Shown: positions 1 through 5,673, counted from the first letter of the stretch. The stretch: 7,258 nucleotides of DNA from Pyrodictiaceae archaeon (GCA_026986935.1 JALSNP010000080.1:1-7258), one strand, 5' to 3'. The notes: generated from the letters alone by a model not told the origin. Numbers and translations: made by a program.

Positions 1-127
1 TCTTGAATAGGCCTATCTTTACCCCCTTCCTACCCCTTGGCGCTAGCTGCCACACCTTGATAGGGACAATCTCAACCTCCTTACCAGTAGTAGGGTCACG
101 AACCTTAACAGGCTTCTCACACGCCAT
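1..127 (-). CDS. creN7: Chromatin protein Cren7 (3' end outside window)
   Basis: Cren7 is a small abundant crenarchaeal chromatin protein with an SH3-like fold. It binds the minor groove, bends and supercoils DNA, and helps pack the chromosome. Reading the minus strand from ATG at 127 gives 42 residues, about two thirds of a family member of roughly 60 residues. The stretch VWQLAPRGRKGVKIGLFK (residues 25-42) is the family signature. W26, L28 and V36 fall at the same numbers as the DNA-intercalating residues known from the Sulfolobus protein. The start is supported by GGTGAG about ten bases upstream and by a TATA box at 185-200. It is divergent from the ValRS gene. Third codon positions are rich in G and T (19 G, 13 T, 5 A, 5 C in 42 codons), the opposite of plus-strand ValRS. 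The C-terminal third, which should hold the end of the beta sheet, lies beyond the window edge. Identity is very secure. Confidence 0.96.
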   Translation of the reverse strand, partial: MACEKPVKVRDPTTGKEVEIVPIKVWQLAPRGRKGVKIGLFK

Positions 128-184
128 GGTCTCTCACCCTATACTCTAGTCTACCCAGTACTCGTGTAGTGTGTACCTCGTCTA

Positions 185-200
185 CCCATTTATAGGCTTT
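185..200 (-). promoter_or_regulatory. TATA box of the Cren7 gene
   Basis: On the minus strand this reads AAAGCCTATAAATGGG, a good archaeal BRE/TATA element. Transcription would begin about 26 bases downstream, near 166, leaving a leader of roughly 39 bases that carries the GGTGAG ribosome-binding site before ATG 127. This is predicted from sequence only. Confidence 0.7.
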
Positions 201-227
201 ACGTTTGACCTGGTCGGGGGGTTGCAC

Positions 228-297
228 CTCCCCCTACCTACTGCCTGGGAATACGTTACGTAATACCGGGGAGAGGGGGAGAGGCTGCGGATTCCGC
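228..297. repeat. GC-rich inverted repeat and small hairpin in the Cren7/valS divergent spacer
   Basis: The 128-434 spacer between the two divergent genes holds no gene that I can support. It contains a perfect 8-bp inverted repeat, CTCCCCCT at 228-235 and AGGGGGAG at 274-281. Between the arms lies the palindrome TTACGTAA. A short hairpin, GCGG-ATT-CCGC, follows at 287-297. This part is clearly more GC-rich than the AT-rich 300-400 stretch next to it. It could be a structured RNA, an operator region, or chance. An ATG at 344 opens only a three-codon frame. Confidence 0.35.
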
Positions 298-395
298 GCA
301 AAACCAGTAATATCGCTACTCTAGTGGCTTGACCGGAGAAACTATGAGCGAATAAGTAATGTTTGTGTATAGCGATTGATAGTATTCAATGATAG

Positions 396-405
396 TGCTT
401 TTAAC
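396..405 (+). promoter_or_regulatory. Probable TATA box of the ValRS gene
   Basis: TGCTTTTAAC is the best TATA-like element upstream of the ValRS coding sequence. Spacing of about 26 bases puts transcription start near 427-430. The true start codon must then lie between about 428 and the conserved N-terminal residues encoded from about 460, which implies a leaderless or nearly leaderless mRNA. The only standard starts there, TTG 425 and GTG 435, are out of the ValRS frame. Confidence 0.5.
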
Positions 406-434
406 CCAGGGCTCTTTAGAGCAGTTGGCACGGG

Positions 435-570
435 GTGTTAGCCTTCGTCCTCGCAGGCTTTTCGGCCTAAAATAGCTGAGAAGGCTTGGGACAAGGGTCT
501 AGAAAAAGATCTTCTTGAGACCTGGGAGAGAGAAAAACTCTACGAGTTTAAGCTGACGGATGATAAGCCT
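435..570 (+). other. N-terminal ValRS coding segment without an in-frame start codon
   Basis: In the frame of the ValRS ORF the sequence is open from a TAG stop at 439-441 up to 571. It encodes AFRPKIAEKAWDKGLEK followed by a stretch rich in E, K, L and W that ends KLTDDKPVLVIDTPPPYPSG. This matches the expected N-terminus of archaeal ValRS (a PKI-EKRW-like motif, then the first Rossmann strand). There is no ATG, GTG or TTG in frame here; only ATA at 472 and CTG at 553 are near-cognate. GTG 435, right where a leaderless mRNA should start, is in another frame that meets TAA at 468. A +1 shift between 438 and 467 would join it to ValRS; the T-run at 459-462 and the TTAG just after the GTG are the likeliest places. 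Sequencing error, a real indel, programmed shifting or a non-standard start all remain possible. Confidence 0.75.
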
Positions 571-2907
571 GTGCTTGTAATAGACACGCCGCCACCATAT
601 CCTAGTGGTAAATGGCACGTAGGGGCCGCTGCTCATTATGCACAGATAGACATGATTGCACGATACTTTAGGATGAAGGGATGGAGCGTATTTGTGCCCT
701 GGTACGCGGATCGCAACGGTTTACCCGTAGAGGTCGCGGTCGAGAAGAAATACGGCATTATAGCACATGAAATGGCTAAAACCCCTGAAGGAAGGGAGAG
801 GTTCCTAGAGCTTTGCAGCAAGGAGCTTGACGAGATCGAGGCAGAGCATGTAAGAATATGGAGGCGTCTAGGCTGCAGTTTTACCTATCTACGCAATGGG
901 ACAGATAGCCCGGAGTATAGGAGGCTGACCCAAGCAACCTTCATCGAGCTCTGGAGACGCGGCCTAATCTATGAGGCAGAGAAGCCAGTAAATTGGTGCC
1001 CGAGATGCCGCACCACTCTTAGCGAAGCAGAGATAGAGCATCGCGAGGAGGAAACGTATCTATACTACGTAAAATGGCGCGTAAAAGAGACAGGACAAGA
1101 AATAGTAATCGCGACAACGAGGCCAGAGCTAATAGGAGCCGCTAGAGTAGTAATATATAACCCTAAGGATGATAGGTACAAGCATCTCAAGGGACTACAC
1201 GCCATCGTCCCGCTATTTAACTACGAGGTACCAATACTAGAGCATCCCGCAGCAAAACCCGAGTTCGGCACTGGCCTTGTAATGATAAGTAGCTATGGAG
1301 ACTGGATAGATGTACAAGTGCTGAAAGAGCTCAGAATCGAGCCACGCGTGATAATAAACCCTGACGGGACCATGAACGAGAAAGCCGGGTTCCTTAAGGG
1401 CTTATCAATAAGAGATGCGCGACGCAAAATGGTTGAGGAGCTAGAAAAACGAGGACTAATAGCCAAGAAGGAAAGACTACGCCACAGCGTTCCTATATGC
1501 TGGCGGTGCAAGACCCCCATAGAGATAATCCATGTACGTGAATACTTCCTAAAACAGCTCGAGTATAGGGATCACTTAAAGAAGCTAGTAGCTAAGATGC
1601 ACTTCAAGCCGGAGAAGCATAGGCAGAAACTCCTTGACTGGATAGATAGCTTGACAATGGATTGGCCTATTTCCAGGACACGTTATTACGGGACAGAGAT
1701 ACCGCTATGGAGATGTAAACGATGCGGAGCAAAACTCGTACCAGAGCCTGGGCGCTACTACCGGCCTTGGAAGGAGCAGCCCCCATGGGACAAGTGCCCG
1801 AGATGCGGTGCTCCTAGAGAGGAGCTCGAGCCAGAGACAAGGGTATTTGATACATGGTTTGACTCAAGCATAAGCGTGCTATACGCTTCAGGCTATCTAA
1901 GAAATATTAAGCTATTCGAGAAAGCGTTCCCAGAAAAAGAGGAACTACCATACACCATGCGCCCACAGGGCGTAGACATAATACGTACGTGGCTATACTT
2001 TACTATTCTAAGGGTCTATCAGCTACTAGGTAAGCCAGCGTTTAGATGGGTTAGAATAACCGGTATGGGGCTTGACCCCAAGGGCAGGGCTATGCACAAA
2101 AGCCTAGGCAACATAATTGATCCTGAACCCTACCTCGAGAGTTACGGAGCGGATCCTTTCAGATTCTGGGCAGCTGCTGCAGCAAAGCTAGGCGATGACT
2201 ATAGGTTCAGCGAGCAGGTGCTAAAAACCGGTAAGCTGTTTCTAACAAAGCTATGGAACATATCGCGATTCGTATCAAGCTTCCCGAGACCCAGCACAGG
2301 CTATAAGCTTAGACCCATTGACCTAGTATTTCTAGGAGCCCTTAACAAGCTCATCAAGGAGGTCGACTACTACTACGGCGTAGAGCTTGACGTGCATCAG
2401 CCGATAAACCTGCTATACAACTTTGCATGGAATATCTTTGCATCCCACTACATCGAGCTAGTCAAAACCAGGGCATATAATCGGAACAAAGAGTTCAGCG
2501 AAGAGGAACAAAAAGCCGCCTGGTATACGCTTCACACAATACTGGATGCGCTACTGAGAATGCTAGCACCTATACTACCATTCGTAACCGATGCGCTCTA
2601 TCGGAGACTTTACGGAGAAACTGTTCATAAGCAACCATTCCCCGAGCCCCGAGAGGAGTGGGAAACACCGCATAAGGACATGCTAGATAAAATATTAGGG
2701 CTCAACAGCGCTGTGTGGGCCTGGAAGAAAAAGAATGGGCTAAAACTAGGAGAAAAAGTAACAACACATAAACTACATGTAAGCGATGAGTACAAGCCAT
2801 ACCTCATAGACTTATCACTAATGCACAAGATAGAGATAACAACACAGCCCCCGCCACCAAACTCGGAGGAAATAGCGCCCGGGATCTTCATAGCAAAGAA
2901 ACAATAA
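571..2907 (+). CDS. valS: Valyl-tRNA synthetase, archaeal type (start uncertain)
   Basis: Class I aminoacyl-tRNA synthetase that charges tRNA-Val with valine in the cytoplasm and hydrolyses mischarged Thr-tRNA-Val. From GTG 571 there are 778 residues. The HIGH-like signature is H-V-G-A at 16-19, just after TPPPYPSG. The CP1 editing domain carries ATTRPELIGA (181-190) and the GTGLVMISSYGD segment (233-244). Cysteine pairs C143/C146 and C310/C313, and C382/C385 with C409/C412, look like zinc knuckles. The KMSKS-like loop reads AMHKSLGN (507-514), with His in place of the first Ser. The all-helical anticodon-binding domain covers roughly 580-700. A protein starting at 571 would begin at the first Rossmann strand and lack the usual N-terminal 40 residues, which are encoded in frame just upstream without a start. 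The gene is monocistronic, with its own TATA box and a terminator-like hairpin. Codons end mostly in A. Function is secure; the N-terminus is not. Confidence 0.95.
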   Translation: MLVIDTPPPYPSGKWHVGAAAHYAQIDMIARYFRMKGWSVFVPWYADRNGLPVEVAVEKKYGIIAHEMAKTPEGRERFLELCSKELDEIEAEHVRIWRRLGCSFTYLRNGTDSPEYRRLTQATFIELWRRGLIYEAEKPVNWCPRCRTTLSEAEIEHREEETYLYYVKWRVKETGQEIVIATTRPELIGAARVVIYNPKDDRYKHLKGLHAIVPLFNYEVPILEHPAAKPEFGTGLVMISSYGDWIDVQVLKELRIEPRVIINPDGTMNEKAGFLKGLSIRDARRKMVEELEKRGLIAKKERLRHSVPICWRCKTPIEIIHVREYFLKQLEYRDHLKKLVAKMHFKPEKHRQKLLDWIDSLTMDWPISRTRYYGTEIPLWRCKRCGAKLVPEPGRYYRPWKEQPPWDKCPRCGAPREELEPETRVFDTWFDSSISVLYASGYLRNIKLFEKAFPEKEELPYTMRPQGVDIIRTWLYFTILRVYQLLGKPAFRWVRITGMGLDPKGRAMHKSLGNIIDPEPYLESYGADPFRFWAAAAAKLGDDYRFSEQVLKTGKLFLTKLWNISRFVSSFPRPSTGYKLRPIDLVFLGALNKLIKEVDYYYGVELDVHQPINLLYNFAWNIFASHYIELVKTRAYNRNKEFSEEEQKAAWYTLHTILDALLRMLAPILPFVTDALYRRLYGETVHKQPFPEPREEWETPHKDMLDKILGLNSAVWAWKKKNGLKLGEKVTTHKLHVSDEYKPYLIDLSLMHKIEITTQPPPPNSEEIAPGIFIAKKQ

Positions 2908-2910
2908 TTA

Positions 2911-2937
2911 CACAGCATCTGTGCACGATCTATTTTA
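2911..2937 (+). terminator. Terminator-like hairpin and T-rich stretch after valS
   Basis: Four bases after the ValRS stop, CACAG-CAT-CTGTG (2911-2923) forms a 5-bp hairpin, followed by the T-rich TATTTTA at 2931-2937. Archaeal termination mainly needs a U-tract, which is short here, so this is plausible rather than certain. Confidence 0.4.
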
Positions 2938-3093
2938 CCTGAGAAACGGGCGCGTGCTGAGCCACTCTAGCTGATAAAGCCAGATGATGTATCGGATTTC
3001 GGCTGAGACAGGTACAGAATAATTACCTCTCAGCACTACACCCTTTTCTCGGACCCGCGACACCCGGGGTAGGCCGCCGCTAGGCGGATCCAT
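2935..3093 (-). CDS. Possible small protein, 52 residues, unrecognised
   Basis: The minus strand is open for 96 codons (3225 down to 2938) in an otherwise gene-free spacer, ending at TAA 2935-2937. The best start is ATG 3093, with GGGAG about ten bases upstream; TTG 3117 would give 60 residues. A TATA box readable on this strand at 3157-3167 would start transcription near 3136. The product begins MDPPSGGLPRV and ends in a hydrophobic and aromatic segment (IRYIIWLYQLEWL). EKG followed by SVPVSAEIR faintly recalls the SpoVT/AbrB DNA-binding pattern, but the spacing is too long to claim it. It would be convergent with valS (27 bases apart) and divergent from the HD gene. The same DNA has GC-rich dyads, so it may instead encode an RNA or nothing. 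I do not recognise the protein. Confidence 0.3.
   Translation of the reverse strand: MDPPSGGLPRVSRVREKGVVLRGNYSVPVSAEIRYIIWLYQLEWLSTRPFLR
3002..3034. repeat. 11-bp imperfect hairpin in the valS/HD spacer
   Basis: GCTGAG (3002-3007) pairs with CTCAGC (3029-3034), and AGGTA (3010-3014) pairs with TACCT (3024-3028). Only a two-base AC bulge breaks the stem, and the loop is nine bases. It is stable enough to be an RNA element, a protein-binding dyad, or a terminator stem for either strand. It lies inside the doubtful minus-strand ORF. Confidence 0.45.
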
Positions 3094-3102
3094 GATCCCG
3101 GG
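3063..3102. repeat. GC-rich nested stem-loop
   Basis: An outer stem pairs 3063-3070 (CCCGGGGT) with 3095-3102 (ATCCCGGG), eight pairs including one G-T. It encloses an inner stem CCGCC (3074-3078) / GGCGG (3083-3087) closed by a GCTA tetraloop. Such a GC-rich island in a hyperthermophile's spacer often marks a structured RNA. I could not fit it to a tRNA, SRP RNA, RNase P or C/D-box pattern. Confidence 0.4.
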
Positions 3103-3156
3103 GCTCCCGGCCTTCAACTCAAGTTCATGTTTGCTCCCTGCTTCTATTGTATTGAA

Positions 3157-3167
3157 ACATTTATGAA
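3157..3167. promoter_or_regulatory. TATA element of the HD gene, readable on both strands
   Basis: ACATTTATGAA on the plus strand, and its complement TTCATAAATGT, both resemble TATA boxes because the core is nearly palindromic. Forward transcription would start near 3188-3190, about 22 bases before GTG 3211. Reverse transcription would start near 3136 and serve the possible small minus-strand gene. Confidence 0.5.
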
Positions 3168-3210
3168 TTGAGGACCCTGCAACAGGCCTATAGAGAAACG
3201 GTGAACCATA

Positions 3211-3822
3211 GTGGATAGCAAGGATCTAACAAAACTAGGAAAACTGATTGAAGCCCTTAAATCAACTCCTAGAACGGGGTGGATGCTACGGGGAGTCCCT
3301 GCTGCCATAGCCGAGTCGATATCCGAGCACATGAATGAAGCTGCTTTACTAGCCCTACTGCTCGGGGAGAAGATGGTACAAAAAGGAGTAAAAATCGATG
3401 TATACTATGCAGCAGCAATAGCGTCTTCACATGATGTATCGGAGGCAATAGTAGGCGACCTGGTTAAAGTAGTAACTGATCTCATAGGCAAACAGTTGAA
3501 AGAATCAATCGAAATACATGCCCTAGAGAAATACATAGACAACACGATAATAACACGCCTAGTAAGAGAATATATTGAGCAAAAATCTATTGAAGCAAAA
3601 CTAGCAAAACTAGCAGAACAGCTAGCAACGCTTATGCAGGGGCTAAGATACTATAAGCAAGGATACGACGTATCAGAAATAATATGCTCAATGACCAATA
3701 GTATCGAAAAAGCAGTGAGAGAGGAGCCTCTTAGCCTTCTATACAGCGAGCTAAGAGACATAATTAATAGCTCTAAAAAGATTTGCAATAAAGAAAGCAT
3801 AACAGAAGTATCACAAGCATAG
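3211..3822 (+). CDS. HD-domain hydrolase, YfbR/5'-deoxynucleotidase-like
   Basis: A 203-residue metal-dependent phosphohydrolase of the HD superfamily, probably of the YfbR-like group (COG1896) that removes phosphate from deoxynucleoside monophosphates; the substrate is inferred only. The metal-binding pattern is visible: H40 in SISEHMNEAA, H74-D75 in SSHDVSEAIVGD, then E78 and D83. The fourth ligand is usually Asp in an A-D-R/K-L motif before L-Q-A-x-x-Y. Here the matching segment is KLAEQLATLMQGLRYYKQGY, with E136 in place of Asp, a conservative but unusual change. The start is GTG 3211: an in-frame TGA lies three codons upstream, GGTGA precedes it by a few bases, and a TATA box sits at 3157-3167. 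The last 30 residues or so are hydrophilic and probably flexible. The gene stands alone, convergent with the minus-strand gene ending at 4399 across a long spacer. Third codon positions are A-rich as in valS. Confidence 0.85.
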   Translation: MDSKDLTKLGKLIEALKSTPRTGWMLRGVPAAIAESISEHMNEAALLALLLGEKMVQKGVKIDVYYAAAIASSHDVSEAIVGDLVKVVTDLIGKQLKESIEIHALEKYIDNTIITRLVREYIEQKSIEAKLAKLAEQLATLMQGLRYYKQGYDVSEIICSMTNSIEKAVREEPLSLLYSELRDIINSSKKICNKESITEVSQA

Positions 3823-4031
3823 CTCTCCATCACTCTCTCAATCCACTATAAAATAGAAAAGTACTATATAACAAATAGCTAATGGCCAATATCAATTAAT
3901 TTCCCCGTATTTACAGGTGATGTAGCGATTGCCGATACGTTTTTGGCACGCTCTCCTGAAACGAATTATGTGTACAAGTTAAGCAGTATGATAATATGTC
4001 GCTTAGGCTAGACAACCTGTTCAGCTACTAG

Positions 4032-4204
4032 TTACCCGGCTTACATTGATTTACTTAAATGTTAGGCGATACGTAATCGGCTTATAGGTAAGACAGGCGA
4101 TGTACTCTACCAGCTAAGATGTATAGGGGCATAGCGTGAGCCGCTCTAAGACAATTATTTTTTGAGAAGAACAATGCCGGGTAATTATACCGGCTATGGT
4201 AGAG
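4032..4204. repeat. Cluster of inverted repeats, possible structured element
   Basis: Three pairings overlap here. TTACCCGGC (4032-4040) is a perfect 9-bp inverted match to GCCGGGTAA (4176-4184). CTCTACCA (4105-4112) matches TGGTAGAG (4197-4204) over 8 bp. Locally, GCCGG (4176-4180) and CCGGC (4190-4194) close a short hairpin around GTAATTATA. The first and third pairings share an arm and cannot form together, so they could be alternative states or protein-binding dyads. T-rich ATTATTTTTTG lies at 4154-4164. Confidence 0.4.
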
Positions 4205-4337
4205 CATAAGGAGTGTTATTATCATTATTTACTCAGGTGCACAGGGGGTGTACTTATCAATGGCTCTAAAACTGGAATCATGTAATATCTCTAGAATATG
4301 TGATTAAATAAGGATTTTTGTGAGAAATATCCAAATT

Positions 4338-4361
4338 ATAAGCATTATCAATAAGCATTAT
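4338..4361. repeat. Two-copy tandem repeat, 13-base period
   Basis: ATAAGCATTAT occurs at 4338-4348 and again at 4351-4361, separated by CA, followed by more AT-rich sequence. It lies about 40 bases beyond the end of the minus-strand gene. It could be an iteron-like protein site, an easily melted DNA segment, or a slippage product. Confidence 0.6.
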
Positions 4362-4398
4362 ATAATTCTCTCGCGCATATAGATTTATGATCTCCCCC

Positions 4399-5052
4399 TT
4401 ATGAGGGTGGACCAATTGTCTCCTTAAGCCTGGTAACATCTATCCCTGACTCGTACGCTTTTACAGCCATTATTATTGATGGTTCTTGTTTTATCGCGCC
4501 GAGTCTATGAGCTAGGATTATGAGCGCATATGTGAAGAGGGCTAGTCGTCCCCAAATGCGTGTAGATGCTATTTTCTGAACAAGCTTGTTGAGTCTAGCA
4601 AGGATATACCTAGCTATCCTTCTTCGTGCCTCTTCCCCGCTTAGCGAGACTATTATCCTCTTAGTCCTAGCCTCTTTGTATGCGCCTCTTGTTAGCCTCC
4701 TTTTAGCGATGTAGACGTATATTATGTCTGCAGCTGTAAACTCTCTTCCCCTCATCCTCTCTATTTCTTTGCGAAGACGATTTATTCTACGTGATAGCTG
4801 CGACGGGGATGTCGAACGAGATTCCTGCGTGCTAGTATAGAGCGCGAGTACTAGCGGATGCCCCATAAAGAGATCCATTATCATTATATGGACTCGTTTA
4901 TCAATTGTTGAGAGCACCTTGGTCCGCATTGTGTGAACTCTAGCCAGCTCTGCTATGTGGAGCAGCCTTCTAGCTCCTCCAAGTAAGGGTGTTAAGACCT
5001 TATTTGCCTCGTTGAGAGCCATTTCTCTACGCTCTAGCTCGGTCACTGGCAT
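4399..5052 (-). CDS. Basic helical protein of unknown function, 217 residues
   Basis: I do not recognise this protein. It starts at ATG 5052; the frame upstream holds no start before a TGA about 14 codons away, so the start is well bounded, although only a weak GAGAGG lies about 11 bases before it. The product is very rich in Arg and Lys, has no cysteine and looks mostly helical. Residues 85-103 (QLSRRINRLRKEIERMRG region) may be a short coiled coil. Residues 167-186 (IWGRLALFTYALIILAHRLG) are hydrophobic enough for a buried helix or a single membrane segment. The basic character would suit nucleic-acid binding, but no motif shows it. Third codon positions are balanced, unlike the A-rich genes to the left and the T/G-rich ones to the right. 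It is flanked by two long spacers. That it is a real gene is likely from length and composition; function is open. Confidence 0.7.
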   Translation of the reverse strand: MPVTELERREMALNEANKVLTPLLGGARRLLHIAELARVHTMRTKVLSTIDKRVHIMIMDLFMGHPLVLALYTSTQESRSTSPSQLSRRINRLRKEIERMRGREFTAADIIYVYIAKRRLTRGAYKEARTKRIIVSLSGEEARRRIARYILARLNKLVQKIASTRIWGRLALFTYALIILAHRLGAIKQEPSIIMAVKAYESGIDVTRLKETIGPPS

Positions 5053-5275
5053 GGAGGTGTCAGCCTCTCGTTGAAAGAGCCCCTGTCTCCATCACAGAGT
5101 GATTCCTTGCGCTTAGTGTTTGAAAGTCATTATTTCCCTATAGTCTGCACAGGAGCGCACCTATGTGGTCGTGTAGAGAGGGATAACAGGGTAGCACGTA
5201 TCATGCCTGTTAGCTATCCTGAGCCGAGGAATAATTAGCAAGGTGGAGAAGCTCCCCGCCGATGGTATTAGTTAG

Positions 5276-5283
5276 TTTTATAC
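5276..5283 (+). promoter_or_regulatory. TATA box at leaderless distance from ATG 5308
   Basis: TTTTATAC is preceded by GTTAG, a plausible BRE. Its centre near 5280 puts transcription start near 5306, only a couple of bases before ATG 5308. That is the typical crenarchaeal arrangement for a leaderless mRNA, or for a small RNA starting at the same point. Confidence 0.5.
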
Positions 5284-5307
5284 CTATGCCTGACAGGCTG
5301 GGGGAGA

Positions 5308-5481
5308 ATGGTACTACGCAGTGGCTGTGAAGAAAGGATCACGGTCAGAAGCTCGGAGCTGGTGAAGAAACCCTGCATCGCTGAGCCACATAACCTAGTT
5401 ACTCCTATAAAGCATAGGGTTAGGCTGGGATCCTTGGTTAGTAATCCTGTATCATGGCTCCTCGCTGGGAAACTATGGTAG
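5308..5481 (+). CDS. Possible small leaderless gene, 57 residues, unrecognised
   Basis: ATG 5308 opens a 57-codon frame ending at TAG 5479-5481. It has a consensus TATA box exactly where a leaderless transcript would need it. The product begins MVLRSGCEERITVRSSEL, has two cysteines (residues 7 and 23), is basic in the middle and ends in a tryptophan-containing hydrophobic tail. I recognise no family. A frame this long arises by chance fairly easily, so the promoter is the main support. The alternative is a non-coding RNA: GTGGCT (5321-5326) pairs with AGCCAC (5384-5389), and CCTAT-AAAGC-ATAGG forms a hairpin near 5404-5418. It is divergent from the 4399-5052 gene and convergent with the 5S gene. 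The 5053-5307 stretch before it holds only this promoter and the leader of the minus-strand gene. Confidence 0.35.
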   Translation: MVLRSGCEERITVRSSELVKKPCIAEPHNLVTPIKHRVRLGSLVSNPVSWLLAGKLW

Positions 5482-5518
5482 GAAGGGTGTTGCCAGGAAA
5501 GGAGGTATGTGTGAGAGA

Positions 5519-5648
5519 CGGCCCGATCCCAGCTTGGGGGAGCTGCGGGGCCTCGCGGACCCCACAGCTACCCCCAACGCGGCCGGCTTAACTTCCGGGT
5601 TCGACAAGAGTCCGGGTGTTTCCCGGCCGCTATGGCCGGGTCGGGCCG
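5519..5648 (-). rRNA. rrf: 5S ribosomal RNA
   Basis: On the minus strand the universal 5S core is obvious: ACCCGG, then CGAACCCGGAAGTTAAG (loop B/C region), and AAGCTGGGAT before the 3' end. The two ends pair perfectly: CGGCCCGA at the 5' end with TCGGGCCG at the 3' end form helix I, which can extend by one more A-T pair. The size of about 130 bases suits a crenarchaeal 5S RNA, and the G+C content is much higher than in the surrounding DNA. It stands apart from any 16S or 23S gene, as is usual in Crenarchaeota, with its own TATA box at 5674-5686. Downstream on the minus strand lies only a pyrimidine-rich ACCTCCTTTCC near 5494-5505, a weak terminator. The plus-strand ORF at 5507-5692 is just the antisense of this gene. 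Exact processed ends are uncertain by one or two bases. Confidence 0.95.
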
Positions 5649-5673
5649 TGTATACCGCTCTAGGTTCTTGGGG

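Larger units (their letters stand above)
3823..4398. other. AT-rich 576-base spacer without an intact gene
   Basis: This is the longest gene-free stretch in the window, between two convergent genes. I see no tRNA, no complete small RNA of a known class and no credible ORF. A 15-codon frame from ATG 4260 is too short to claim. It holds several dyads at 4032-4204, a 13-base tandem repeat at 4338-4361, and a pair of near-identical words, ACAGGTGATGTA (3913-3924) and ACAGGCGATGTA (4093-4104). CGATACGT also occurs twice (3933-3940, 4067-4074). One plus-strand frame (3883-4008) is open for 42 codons but has no start and is followed by repeated TAG stops; it may be a gene remnant. Third-codon composition reverses across this spacer and the next. 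Confidence 0.6.

Noticed and set aside
344..355. ATG at 344 as first exon of a spliced ValRS message
   Set aside because: The frame is three codons long, the TATA box lies downstream of it, and no convincing bulge-helix-bulge pair was found.
1293..1520. 75-codon minus-strand ORF inside valS, and the other antisense ORFs within valS, the HD gene and map
   Set aside because: They lie opposite clearly conserved coding sequence and have no promoter or recognisable product.
2984..3006. C/D-box guide RNA: ATGATGT, 12 bases, then CTGA
   Set aside because: The C-to-D' spacing is right, but no C' box or terminal D box follows, so the full C/D/C'/D' pattern is missing.
3050..3120. tRNA gene in the GC-rich island
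   Set aside because: No seven-base anticodon loop on a five-pair stem and no TTC-type T-arm could be drawn on either strand.
3950..3965. Origin recognition box resemblance (CTCTCCTGAAACGAA)
   Set aside because: Only a partial, single-copy likeness to ORB cores; real origins usually carry several good copies.
4260..4307. 15-codon ORF after AGGGGGTG
   Set aside because: Too short to separate from chance; the ribosome-binding-like word is the only support.
5179..5193. 15-base match to the I-SceI homing endonuclease site (AGGGATAACAGGGTA)
   Set aside because: Both outer positions needed for the 18-base site differ, no endonuclease or intron is present, and the match partly reflects a common rRNA-like word.
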